Of a stretch of DNA of 37,165 nt, positions 29,217-37,165 are shown piece after piece. Within the stretch, counting starts at the first letter, position 1, and each line of letters begins with the position of its first letter. The position numbers and the translations under genes are program-made. Under the pieces are notes generated by a model. It had not been told where the DNA came from and searched no databases. It saw only the letters and a list, made by a program, of their open reading frames with translations. Source of the stretch: Treponema sp. (GTDB lineage Bacteria > Spirochaetota > Spirochaetia > Treponematales > Treponemataceae); the NCBI GenBank assembly GCA_016296575.1, contig JAEDJA010000025.1:1-37165 (forward strand), written 5' to 3'.

Positions 29217-30328
29217 AAAATCGTGTCCTTCTGCGTTACATCCTAAAGGAGCTTTTTCTCTATTTTTTTGTTGCTTTTCTGTTCTTTTTTATGGTTTTTT
29301 TTGTAAACCAGATTCTCCTGCTTGCAGAAAGCATCTTGAAAAAGCGTGTACCTTTAAAATATGTAATTCAGCTTATCACTTACTGTCTTCCGGCTATTAT
29401 CGCACAGTCATCACCTTTTGCTACTTTGGTAGGTTTTTTGATGTGCCTTGGACGCATGATGAGCGATAACGAGATTCTTATTTTCCGCGCCTCGGGACAA
29501 AGCTATCATATGGTGGTAAAGCCAGTGCTGGTTCTGGGACTTGCTATTTCAATCGGATCTTTTTTTGTAAACGATTATCTGCTTCCATTATCAACAATAA
29601 AATACAATGATCTTTACAGGAAGATTTTAACTTCAAATCCGGCAGTTGAACTTCAGAGTAATTCCATTAAGCGAATGAACAATACAATTCTTGTAATTGG
29701 CGATGTAAAGGGTACCGAAGTTTCCGATCTTGTTATTTTTGACAGGGGAGATGATGGAAAAGACAGAATCATTGTTTCAGGACCTGCTGATGTTACCACT
29801 TCCAAAGAAGAAGGCGTTCTTATGAGTCTTTCCATGGACGATTCCGTAGTTTCTTTTTTTGACCGGGACAATAAAAATACCTATGATTTTTTGGAAAGTG
29901 CACATTCAAAACTGAATCTTTTTGATTCTGAAGTTTTCGGAAATTCAACAGTTACTTCTCCTCGTGAAATGACTTCCTTTGACCTTGGAAAAGAAATCAA
30001 GCTGATGAAAAGTGAAGAAAACATACGTGAAAGAACACTTAATGTATATCGTATGGAGTTTCACAAGAAATTTTCCATTCCATTTGGTTCCATTTTTTTT
30101 GCATTTCTTGCAGTCGGACTAGCGTTTCTTTTTGGAAAACACAACGGTACAACCATAGGGCTTATTCTTGGTATTGTAATTTGCGTTCTTTACTGGGCTA
30201 TGATGATTATGGGACAGATTTTTTCATCACGTAATGGTGTGGACGGTTTCTGGATGATGTGGCTTCCAAACCTGGTGATTGGCCTTGGAGGAACAGTATT
30301 CTATCTGATACTGGTACGAAAAAAATGA
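29213..30328 (+). CDS. lptF: LPS/lipid export permease LptF-like (YjgP/YjgQ), probable CTG start
   Basis: This inner-membrane permease subunit of a lipid exporter belongs to the YjgP/YjgQ family. The first ATG is 29291, but that would cut the protein inside helix 1. The frame is open upstream and encodes KNRVLLRYILKELFLYFFVA, which matches the conserved family N-terminus. The only plausible initiator is CTG 29213, 7 nt after AGGAG (29201-29205) and overlapping the dut stop as CTGA. From there the protein is 371 aa, typical for the family, with about six membrane helices and a periplasmic beta domain (about 130-265). Treponemes generally lack classical LPS, so the cargo may be another glycolipid. 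Confidence 0.85.
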   Translation: MKNRVLLRYILKELFLYFFVAFLFFFMVFFVNQILLLAESILKKRVPLKYVIQLITYCLPAIIAQSSPFATLVGFLMCLGRMMSDNEILIFRASGQSYHMVVKPVLVLGLAISIGSFFVNDYLLPLSTIKYNDLYRKILTSNPAVELQSNSIKRMNNTILVIGDVKGTEVSDLVIFDRGDDGKDRIIVSGPADVTTSKEEGVLMSLSMDDSVVSFFDRDNKNTYDFLESAHSKLNLFDSEVFGNSTVTSPREMTSFDLGKEIKLMKSEENIRERTLNVYRMEFHKKFSIPFGSIFFAFLAVGLAFLFGKHNGTTIGLILGIVICVLYWAMMIMGQIFSSRNGVDGFWMMWLPNLVIGLGGTVFYLILVRKK

Positions 30329-31401
30329 CACTTATTAAATATATTTTCAAAAAATTTCTTCCGGTTTTTTTCGGTGCTCTTATTTTCTTCTCCATGGTTT
30401 TAGTTCTTGTGGATCTTTTGATGAACCTGTGGCAGTTTATTCAAAATGAAGTTGCCGTAAAGGATGTAGGCCGCATTATGCTTTATTACATTCCTAAAAC
30501 GCTCTGGTATTCGGTGCCTCTGGCTATCCTTTTTGCCAGTTCCTTTACTCTCAGCAATCTTTATGCCGGAAACGAACTGGAAGCACTTTTTTCCTGCGGT
30601 GTTTCACTCTTTAGATTTACACTTCCAATGCTTATCTTTTCTTTTGCCATGAGCTTTGCTCTGTTTTTCTTTGAGAACAGGATAGTTGTTCCTACATATT
30701 CTAAAAAGGTGACATTGCAGAATACTGTTCTTGGTGTTGAAAAGAGCTTGAATAATGACAGAATAGTTATTCTTTCTGATCAGGGACGGATTATTTACAA
30801 GGCTAACGAATATCTTGATAAACAAAAACGACTATATGACCTTACATTGGTTTTCAGAAATGATGATAAAAGCCTTAAAGCGGTTATTTTTGCCCAAAAT
30901 GCATCCTGGAGTGAGGAAGAAGCAAGATGGATTTTAACACGGGCAGAACAGTTTACGCATGATGGAAAAACTCTTACAAAAACACAATGCGATGAAGAAC
31001 TCCTTTCCCGCATCGATGAACCCTACGAAACCTTCCGCAATAATACAGTTTCTATTGAGGAGGTTAATACAACTGAAGCCAGGACCTATATTAATCATCT
31101 TCAAAGGGCAGGACTTCCACATGATGAGGAGCTTTCTGTTTATTACAAGAAATTTTCCTTTCCGTTCATAGTATTTATTGTTGTGTTTCTTTCAATTGGA
31201 CTTACGGGAAAAACCAAAAAAAATGTCCTTCTTGTAAGTCTTGCTTCTTCAATTTCTGCAGCTGTTCTTTTTTATGTTACCCAGATGGTTACAATGCTCC
31301 TGGCAAAATTCGGGTACATCACTGCTTTCAGTGGTGCCTGGATTCCCGTGATATTATTTACAATACTCAGTATAATATTATTAAGATTTTCTCGAACCTA
31401 A
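30325..31401 (+). CDS. lptG: LPS/lipid export permease LptG-like (YjgP/YjgQ)
   Basis: This second YjgP/YjgQ permease (358 aa) would pair with LptF and the LptB ATPase to extract lipid from the inner membrane. The N-terminus MTLIKYIFKKFLPVFFGALI and LLMNLWQFIQNE, then YYIPKTLWYSVPLAILFASS, match the family. A periplasmic domain occupies about 130-270 and three C-terminal helices follow. I choose ATG 30325, which overlaps the lptF stop as ATGA, over an upstream in-frame ATG at 30259. There is no ribosome binding site, so translational coupling is expected. Confidence 0.88.
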   Translation: MTLIKYIFKKFLPVFFGALIFFSMVLVLVDLLMNLWQFIQNEVAVKDVGRIMLYYIPKTLWYSVPLAILFASSFTLSNLYAGNELEALFSCGVSLFRFTLPMLIFSFAMSFALFFFENRIVVPTYSKKVTLQNTVLGVEKSLNNDRIVILSDQGRIIYKANEYLDKQKRLYDLTLVFRNDDKSLKAVIFAQNASWSEEEARWILTRAEQFTHDGKTLTKTQCDEELLSRIDEPYETFRNNTVSIEEVNTTEARTYINHLQRAGLPHDEELSVYYKKFSFPFIVFIVVFLSIGLTGKTKKNVLLVSLASSISAAVLFYVTQMVTMLLAKFGYITAFSGAWIPVILFTILSIILLRFSRT

Positions 31402-31423
31402 GCTGTTATTTAAGGATTTTATT

Positions 31424-32557
31424 ATGGCAAAAAACATATTTTATATAAAACACAAAAATGCTTTAAGTAAGGCTCGCACTGGTGTTCTTCATCTGGCTCA
31501 TGGAGATGTTCAGACTCCTGTTTTTATGCCTGTAGGAACCAATGCTACAGTTAAAGCTATGCCTAAAGATTTTCTTGAAGAAATTGATTTTGAAATCATC
31601 CTGGCAAATACCTATCATCTTTACCTTCGTCCTGGTGCAGATATTGTTCAGGAAATGGGTGGATTGCATGGTTTTTCCCAGTGGAAAAAAAACTTTCTTA
31701 CTGATTCAGGAGGATTCCAGGTATTCAGTCTTTCAAAGCTTCGTAAGATTACAGACGAGGGTGTGAAATTTCAAAGTCATATTGATGGAAGCCGTCACCT
31801 TTTTACACCTGAAAATGTGGTTGAAACTCAGGTAAAGTTAAATTCCGATATTCAGATGCAGCTGGATGTTTGTTCAGGTTATGGTGTTGAAAGAAAAGAA
31901 GCTGAACGGGCACTCCGCATTACAAAGAACTGGCTGTTGCGTGCAAAAAATGAGTGGGAAAAGGCTGTGGATCAGGGATATCAGGGAGTACTTTTTCCTA
32001 TTGTTCAGGGGAATTTTTTTGAAGACCTTCGAAAAGAATCTGCCGAGTTTGTAAATGAAATCGATCTTCCTGGTATTGCTATTGGTGGACTTTCTGTTGG
32101 GGAGCCACATGAAACTTTTACCGAAGTTATGAATTATACTAATGAAGTACTTCGTGAAGATAAACCTAAATATGTAATGGGAATCGGTACTCCAGAATAT
32201 ATTCTGGATGCAGTTCAGGCTGGAATTGATATGTTTGACTGTGTTCTTCCTACCCGTAATGCTAGAAACGGATCTTATTTTACAAAAAAAGGTCCACTTT
32301 CCATTAAGCAGGAGCGTTTTATTCACGATGCAGGTCCTTTGGATCCAACTTGTAACTGTAAGGTGTGCCGTACATATTCCAGAAGTTACCTGCGCCATAT
32401 ATTTAAAGAGCAGGAAATCTTAAGTTCAATTCTTGCTTCTTATCATAACCTGTATTTTCTCCATAATATGATGAAAGAAATCAGGACTGCTATTGAGGAA
32501 GACCGTTTTGAATTATACAGATTGGAATTCCTTGAAAATTATCACCAGGGCGTATAA
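31424..32557 (+). CDS. tgt: Queuine/preQ1 tRNA-guanine transglycosylase
   Basis: This 377-aa TIM-barrel enzyme exchanges guanine-34 for preQ1 in tRNAs with GUN anticodons, the step before QueA. Motifs are NTYHLYLRPG, LTDSGGFQVFSL (catalytic Asp), GGLSVGEPHE, YVMGIGTPEYI and DCVLPTRNARNG (nucleophile Asp), with a zinc site in CNCKVC followed by a C-terminal His (YHNLYFLHNM). Full length. AAGGA lies upstream of ATG 31424, 22 nt after lptG. Confidence 0.96.
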   Translation: MAKNIFYIKHKNALSKARTGVLHLAHGDVQTPVFMPVGTNATVKAMPKDFLEEIDFEIILANTYHLYLRPGADIVQEMGGLHGFSQWKKNFLTDSGGFQVFSLSKLRKITDEGVKFQSHIDGSRHLFTPENVVETQVKLNSDIQMQLDVCSGYGVERKEAERALRITKNWLLRAKNEWEKAVDQGYQGVLFPIVQGNFFEDLRKESAEFVNEIDLPGIAIGGLSVGEPHETFTEVMNYTNEVLREDKPKYVMGIGTPEYILDAVQAGIDMFDCVLPTRNARNGSYFTKKGPLSIKQERFIHDAGPLDPTCNCKVCRTYSRSYLRHIFKEQEILSSILASYHNLYFLHNMMKEIRTAIEEDRFELYRLEFLENYHQGV

Positions 32558-32571
32558 ACCCGGAGATGCCA

Positions 32572-34074
32572 ATGAAAAAGATTTTGTTTGTTTTAGCTTT
32601 ATTTTTTGTTTCATCAACCTTTGCTTATTCCCAGGAAACAGAATTTTCTGATGAAACTGATGAAACTGAAGAAATTGAAGAAGCTTCTATAGTTGCAGCA
32701 AGAGGTGGAATTGCCCAAATACCTGATCCATGCCGTCCAAAACCAATGGATAAAGAAAAAGCTGAGAAAGCCGCAGAAAAAGATGAAAATGATGAAACTG
32801 TTGGAAAATACCAGAGTACCATCAAGTACGGTATGGCAACAGAAATTGCTGAGCTCATAAATAAACTTATAGAAAATGATGATCCTCGTTTTGCTGAGGA
32901 TATTTACGATCTTTTTCAGATTACAAAGAGTACCGATGTTAAAGAAAAAATCATCAATTATTTTAAGAAGCTTGAAGATCCTTGCGTGGCCGATTATGCC
33001 TGCGAAGTTTTAAATGATCCTTTTGATGTCAAAAACTCCCTTGTAACAGCATGTCTTCAGTATGTATCGGAAATCAAGTGTAAAAATGCAGTTCCACCTG
33101 TAATTACCTTAATTGAAAATGAAGATGAAAAGTTTTTCAATGAAGCCCTTCTTGCTCTTGGTGGAATTGGCGGATCTGAAGAAGCACTTTTTCTTATTGA
33201 ATACCTTGACCGTGATGACCTTTCTGATGCACAACGACAAAGCCTTATGCGCACTTTGGGTAAAATGCAGGCTCTTGAAACCTGGGAACGGCTTTGTGAA
33301 ATTGCACAGAATGAAGATGAGAATCTTTTTGTTCGAATGTACGCCAGTGAAGCTATAGGAAATATGAAGAAACTTGAAAGTGTTCCGGTTCTTGTGGATC
33401 TTTTTGAAGAAGCCGATCCAAATCTCCGGGTTTATGTACTTAAAGGTCTTTCAAATTATCCTGATACTGTGGATGCACTTAATGTAATTATTGAAGCCAT
33501 TCGTGATGATCATGTAAAAGTACGAACTGAAGCTGTTGAAACCGTTAAAAAACTGGAAATTACCGACAGTGTACCTTATCTGATTTATCGCGCAAAAAAT
33601 GATTCTGAAGACAGTGTTAAGAAAAAGTGCATCGAAACGCTTGCAGCTTTGAATACAAAAGAAGGTAATGAATATCTGATTTCCATAATTCAGGATAAAA
33701 AAGCTGGTGACTCAAGTAAGGCTAAGGTTGTGGAAGAACTTTTAAAAGCCGGTCATACTGGAAAAAAAGAAATTCTTGAGCTAGCTGAAACCAGTCTTAA
33801 TGATGATAAAAAGAAAAATCTCCGCTATGCAGTTGGAAAATCCCTAGCAAAATACTGTGATGATTCTTTTGATGAAATTTGTCTTAAATTCCTTGAAAGT
33901 AAAGATTCATCTACTGTAAGTCTTGGTCTGGATATGTATCAGAACAAAAAATGGAATGTCGTTCGCCCTAAAGTTGAAGAGCTTGCAAAAGAAAAAAAAG
34001 AAAGTGCTAATAAACGACGTGCTATCCGTCTTGTAGGTGAGCAGGAAGAAGAGGAAAAAGAATCTTCTAAATAA
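32572..34074 (+). CDS. Exported HEAT-repeat protein
   Basis: This 500-aa protein has a signal peptide (MKKILFVLALFFVSSTFAYS) followed by an acidic Glu/Thr-rich segment and then helical repeats through residue 480. The HEAT pattern is visible in repeats such as LVTACLQYVSEIKCKNAVPP, ALLALGGIGGSEEALFLIEY, ASEAIGNMKKLESVPVLVDL and VETVKKLEITDSVPYLIYRA. It probably forms a periplasmic protein-binding solenoid. I start at ATG 32572, 6 nt after GGAG, because an ATG at 32566 sits too close to the site. The gene ends 1 nt before the SbcD-like gene, so co-expression is certain even though the locations differ. Partner unknown. Confidence 0.85.
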   Translation: MKKILFVLALFFVSSTFAYSQETEFSDETDETEEIEEASIVAARGGIAQIPDPCRPKPMDKEKAEKAAEKDENDETVGKYQSTIKYGMATEIAELINKLIENDDPRFAEDIYDLFQITKSTDVKEKIINYFKKLEDPCVADYACEVLNDPFDVKNSLVTACLQYVSEIKCKNAVPPVITLIENEDEKFFNEALLALGGIGGSEEALFLIEYLDRDDLSDAQRQSLMRTLGKMQALETWERLCEIAQNEDENLFVRMYASEAIGNMKKLESVPVLVDLFEEADPNLRVYVLKGLSNYPDTVDALNVIIEAIRDDHVKVRTEAVETVKKLEITDSVPYLIYRAKNDSEDSVKKKCIETLAALNTKEGNEYLISIIQDKKAGDSSKAKVVEELLKAGHTGKKEILELAETSLNDDKKKNLRYAVGKSLAKYCDDSFDEICLKFLESKDSSTVSLGLDMYQNKKWNVVRPKVEELAKEKKESANKRRAIRLVGEQEEEEKESSK

Positions 34075-34075
34075 T

Positions 34076-35107
34076 ATGAAAATAATTCATACAGCGGATC
34101 TTCACCTGGACAGTGCTATGGAAACTCATCTTACAGCGGAAAAAGCCGGCGTAAGAAAAGCTGAACTTTTGCAGACTTTTGTATCCATGACTGAGTATGC
34201 CTGTAAAAACGGTGTATCTGCCATTATTATTGCAGGCGACCTTTTTGATACTGAAGGAACAGAGCAGAAACGAATCAAGCAGCAGGTGTTTTCTGTAATC
34301 CGTGAAAATAGCAAAATCCTGTTTATTTATACAAAGGGAAACCACGACAAAGACAGTAGTTTTGAAAATATGGCAAAGGAACTGAAGAATCTTGCAATAG
34401 TTGGAAATGATTCTTCAAAAGCCCTTTATCTGGATAACAAGAGAATCTGTATTTCTGGAAATCCATCTACAGTCTTTGCTGAAGAAACCTTGAATATTCT
34501 TTCACTTCACGGAGATATTAATTCCAGCATAAATTTAAAAGAGCTTTCTCCCAATATTGATTATCTTGCCTTAGGGCACCTTCATTCCTATAAGTGGGGA
34601 AAACTTTTTGGCCGGGGAATCTGGTGTTATTCTGGCTGTCTTGAGGGCCGTGGTTTTGACGAAACTGGTGAAAAGGGATTTGTTCTCCTTGATATTGAGG
34701 GTAAAAAAATTAGTCACCAGTTTGTTCCTTTTTCAAAAAGAAGTATTCATAAAATTGATGCAGTTTTTTCTGGTTACGTCAATTTTAAAATCATGAGCGA
34801 AAAACTAGCTTTACTTTTAGAAAATATTCCATCAAAAGATCTTGTTGAAATTGAATTAAAAGGTGGTGTTAGTGAAGACAGCATAATCGATGTAGAAGGC
34901 CTTAAAGAACTTTTTGATCATAAATACTTTTTTTTACGAATAAAGAACTGTCTTGAAATTCAAATCGATTACACAAAATACAAAAATGATATTTCATTAA
35001 AAGGTGAATTTGTTCGTGTTGTTGAAAAAATGAATATTCCTGATGTAGAAAAACAGCAGGTGATTTATACAGGACTTTCACTTCTTGCTGGTCGGGAGGA
35101 TTTTTAA
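34076..35107 (+). CDS. SbcD/Mre11-like metallophosphoesterase (DNA repair nuclease)
   Basis: This 343-aa calcineurin-like phosphoesterase has the Mre11/SbcD motif series: MKIIHTADLHLDSAM (D, H), IIIAGDLFDTEG (GDxxD), YTKGNHDKDS (GNHD), ILSLHGD (GH-type) and YLALGHLHSYKW (GHxH). A short C-terminal region (about 230-343) probably contacts the partner ATPase. ATG 34076 is the natural start; an extension to 34037 would lie within the HEAT gene. Its stop overlaps the ATPase start (TAATG), so the two proteins form a pair of the YhaO/YhaN or SbcD/SbcC type. The likely role is nuclease action at DNA ends or hairpins. Confidence 0.88.
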   Translation: MKIIHTADLHLDSAMETHLTAEKAGVRKAELLQTFVSMTEYACKNGVSAIIIAGDLFDTEGTEQKRIKQQVFSVIRENSKILFIYTKGNHDKDSSFENMAKELKNLAIVGNDSSKALYLDNKRICISGNPSTVFAEETLNILSLHGDINSSINLKELSPNIDYLALGHLHSYKWGKLFGRGIWCYSGCLEGRGFDETGEKGFVLLDIEGKKISHQFVPFSKRSIHKIDAVFSGYVNFKIMSEKLALLLENIPSKDLVEIELKGGVSEDSIIDVEGLKELFDHKYFFLRIKNCLEIQIDYTKYKNDISLKGEFVRVVEKMNIPDVEKQQVIYTGLSLLAGREDF

Positions 35108-36645
35108 TGAAGATTATTTCTGTTTACATAGAACAGTTTGGGATTTTTTCAAAACAGAGTTTTACTTTTAACGAAGGTCTTAATGAATTCACCCGAAAAA
35201 ATGGCTGGGGAAAATCTACTCTATGCGCCTTTATAAAAGCCATGTTTTTTGGCATGAAATACACTACAGGAAATGAGTTTACCGACAGGAAGAAATATCT
35301 TTCGTTTTCAAAAGGGCCTGTTGGTGGAAACCTGGTTTTTGAAGCAAAGGGTAAAACTTACCGAATTGAACGTTTTTTTGGTGAAAAACCGAAAGGTGAT
35401 TTATTCCGCATTTTGGATGGAAACACTTTGGTTGAAACTGAAGATTTTTCTGAAAATCTGGGAGAAGAATTATTTGGCCTGGATATGGATAGCTTTGAAA
35501 GAAGTGTTTTTATTTCTGGAAATCCCGCAGACAAAAAAAATCCTGAGCTTACCTCAAGTATTACAAGTCATTTAAATGGTCTTCTGGAAGATTCTGGAGA
35601 TATGACTAGTTTTGACAGAGTAATTAAGGGAATTGAAAAGGAAATTTCATCGCTTAAAAGCCAGAGGGGAAGCTCTGCAAATAAGACCATTGATCGGCTG
35701 GAAGGGGAGATAAAAAAACTTGAAAAGGAACTTACGGAAGTTTTGGAAAATGAAAATATTCGTAAGGAAAAAGAACATAAGCTTTTTCAGCTGGAAAATG
35801 AAATTACTGATTTTGGTAAAGAAATTCTTACACTTCAGGATTCGCTTCTTGAAAATCAAAAAAGAAAGAAGAATGGAAAAAGCAATTTGGGATTTTTTAT
35901 TCTTTCAGTTGCATTCCTTCTGGTATTTGCCTTTGGTTGTTACGCAAGCTTAGTCTGGATTAAAAATGCAAAAATCATTGCGGTTCTTGCCATGCTTCCA
36001 GTTCTTTCCATTGCAAATTTTTTCCTTCTTGCAGTTCAAAAAAAACATTCCAAAAAGCAGATTGAAAAACTTCCTTCAACCAGTGAACTTATGGGAAAAA
36101 TCAGGGAGCTTCAGAATAAAAAGGATGCTCTTATTATAGAAAAGACTGGACTTGTTAAAGAAATAGAATTTCTGGAAAGAAGCATCGATAAGGCCGATGT
36201 AATTTCTCATGAACTTTCAGTAAAAAAAGAAGAATTGGAAACTGCCCTTAATCGCCTTAAAATTCTGAATCTTACAAAGGAAAGTCTTGGCAGAGCAAAA
36301 GAAAATCTTGAATCAAATTATACACAGGATTTGAAGAATTGTTTTCTGCGTTATATGTCTCTATTTGAAAAAGAACAGTTTTTCTCCATGGATGCAAAAA
36401 TGAATCTCCTTGTTGAAAGGGAAGGACAGTTTTGGGATCAAAGATATTTTTCTGAAGGATATAAGGATCTTACTGGATTTTGTGCACGACTTGCACTTGC
36501 ACAATGCCTTTTTAAAATGGAAAAGCCTTTTCTCATTTTGGATGATACTTTCGTAAATCTGGACAAAGAAAAACTTGAAAAGGCAGAAAGAGTGGTTGCC
36601 GCAATAGCCAAAAATACCCAGGTAATATATTTTAAAGCACGCTAA
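35107..36645 (+). CDS. SbcC/YhaN-like AAA ATPase with two membrane helices
   Basis: This 512-aa SMC/Rad50-class ATPase starts at ATG 35107 (GGAGG 7 nt upstream). Walker A is RKNGWGKSTLCAFIKAMFFG near residue 30. The C-terminal half holds a signature-like YKDLTGFCARLALAQ and Walker B PFLILDDTFVNLD. Between them lie two coiled-coil arms interrupted by two hydrophobic helices (about 261-280 and 287-308, GFFILSVAFLLVFAFGCYAS and onward) where Rad50 has its zinc hook. At 512 aa it is far shorter than SbcC (about 1000). The membrane hairpin suggests that the complex is tethered to the inner membrane. Confidence 0.88.
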   Translation: MKIISVYIEQFGIFSKQSFTFNEGLNEFTRKNGWGKSTLCAFIKAMFFGMKYTTGNEFTDRKKYLSFSKGPVGGNLVFEAKGKTYRIERFFGEKPKGDLFRILDGNTLVETEDFSENLGEELFGLDMDSFERSVFISGNPADKKNPELTSSITSHLNGLLEDSGDMTSFDRVIKGIEKEISSLKSQRGSSANKTIDRLEGEIKKLEKELTEVLENENIRKEKEHKLFQLENEITDFGKEILTLQDSLLENQKRKKNGKSNLGFFILSVAFLLVFAFGCYASLVWIKNAKIIAVLAMLPVLSIANFFLLAVQKKHSKKQIEKLPSTSELMGKIRELQNKKDALIIEKTGLVKEIEFLERSIDKADVISHELSVKKEELETALNRLKILNLTKESLGRAKENLESNYTQDLKNCFLRYMSLFEKEQFFSMDAKMNLLVEREGQFWDQRYFSEGYKDLTGFCARLALAQCLFKMEKPFLILDDTFVNLDKEKLEKAERVVAAIAKNTQVIYFKAR

Positions 36646-36835
36646 ATAATTCTGCCAGCCCCTGTCTTCCTTCCCGTATTTCCAAGGTAAAAGTAATTAA
36701 ATGAACTTCCGCATTGGAAATACTACCAGTCAGTCAGTGACTGGCAAAACCGCTAGCTAGCGTCGCTCAACATCATCAACTTAAGCCCACTATTTAAAAA
36801 ATTCAAAATAAAGTAAAATTCCTTAGGTGGAAAAA
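36646..36835. other. Intergenic stretch with three palindromes before the IS4 gene
   Basis: No gene is seen here. It contains a 10-bp inverted repeat GTATTTCCAA/TTGGAAATAC (36676-36685, 36714-36723), a 7-bp one CCAGTCA/TGACTGG with a 5-nt loop (36726-36744), and the palindrome GCTAGCTAGC (36752-36761). They may mark the left end of the insertion sequence or act as a terminator for the operon, although no T-run follows. Confidence 0.5.
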
Positions 36836-37165
36836 ATGGGGGAAATATTTAAGAATAGATGGGAAGAAAATCAGAAAAAATTATATTCAAAGGAAGCAGA
36901 AGGAAAAGCAAGGGGGAAAAATAAAAAAGCATTCACGCGTAAAAGAAAAATGCCTGTTTGTGATATTATAATAAGTATCATGACAAGCAAAAAACAGACG
37001 TGTGCAATGGAATTAAGAAATTTTTTTAAGCTTAAAGACAGAGAAGAAATCTCTAAACAGGCATATTTTAAGGCACGACAGAATTTAGATCCGGAAGTCT
37101 TTACATATCTGAATGATAATTATCTGAATGGTTTTTACAAACATCCAGATGAAGTAAAAACATGG
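36836..37165 (+). CDS. IS4-family transposase (partial, N-terminal 110 codons)
   Basis: The open frame from ATG 36836 (GGTGG 5 nt upstream) runs off the window end. The translation includes KNKKAFTRKRKMPVCDIIIS, then KKQTCAMELRNFFKLKDREE and ISKQAYFKARQNLDPEVFTY. This is the typical N-terminal helix-turn-helix region of IS4-type DDE transposases (FxRKRKLPFxDLI... VSKQAFSKARQKLxPxxF). The catalytic domain lies beyond the edge, so intactness cannot be judged. It is oriented with the preceding operon. Confidence 0.85.
   Translation, partial: MGEIFKNRWEENQKKLYSKEAEGKARGKNKKAFTRKRKMPVCDIIISIMTSKKQTCAMELRNFFKLKDREEISKQAYFKARQNLDPEVFTYLNDNYLNGFYKHPDEVKTW

Noticed and set aside
30259..30324. Earlier ATG for lptG
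   Set aside because: The extension lies inside lptF and is not hydrophobic or family-like; ATG 30325 gives the ATGA overlap and the correct N-terminus.

Overview
The window is an AT-rich bacterial chromosome segment that reads as a spirochaete, most likely a host-associated Treponema. The clues are a lipoprotein with a loose spirochaete-type lipobox, a very large multi-membrane signal peptidase I, tandem Maf/DUF115 motility-linked glycosyltransferases, an Hpt protein, a chemoreceptor, and Treponema-like housekeeping operons. The assignment is inference from gene content, not a database result. I found no rRNA, tRNA, CRISPR array or phage module.

Layout. (1) 1-950 is a scrap zone. It holds the start of a lipoprotein gene with an in-frame 9-bp tandem repeat, IS-end repeats, a truncated DUF3791 gene joined to an IS256 transposase fragment, and a small element with inverted ends carrying TTCGACA-type repeats. 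(2) 952-5566 holds a six-helix chemoreceptor, an M20 dipeptidase, a small unknown protein, a TatD nuclease and an Hpt protein. (3) 5613-8237 is lepB-yicC. (4) 15790 down to 8240 (minus strand) is a tight five-gene cluster: a 927-aa acidic repeat protein, an unknown 268-aa protein, two Maf/DUF115 paralogues and a membrane-anchored degenerate GGDEF protein. (5) 15944-20325 holds a DivIC/FtsB-like protein, a TsaC/Sua5 protein, an exported protein, smpB and a fused DAHP synthase-prephenate dehydratase. (6) 20384-25841 is ruvA-ruvB-queA, a DUF4349 protein and a MutS-like ATPase. (7) 28693 down to 25838 (minus) is a family-4 uracil-DNA glycosylase and priA. (8) 28779-36645 is a seven-gene run: dut, lptF, lptG, tgt, a HEAT-repeat exported protein, an SbcD-like nuclease and a membrane-spanning SbcC-like ATPase. 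(9) 36646-37165 has palindromes and the start of an IS4-type transposase.

How they fit together. Genome maintenance (ruvAB, priA, UDG, dut, MutS-like, SbcCD-like), queuosine synthesis (queA, tgt), envelope building (lepB, lptFG) and sensing or motility (MCP, Hpt, Maf cluster) dominate. Genes are densely packed, often overlapping or sharing stop codons.

Most interesting signals. Many first genes of transcription units lack a Shine-Dalgarno sequence and instead carry a sigma-70 -10 hexamer about 6-9 nt before the ATG, some with a -35 box exactly 17 bp further up, which suggests leaderless mRNAs. The Maf/acidic-protein/degenerate-GGDEF cluster is the best candidate for an undescribed system. 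lptF appears to start at CTG, and a perfect 13-bp inverted repeat brackets the promoter and start of the MutS-like gene.
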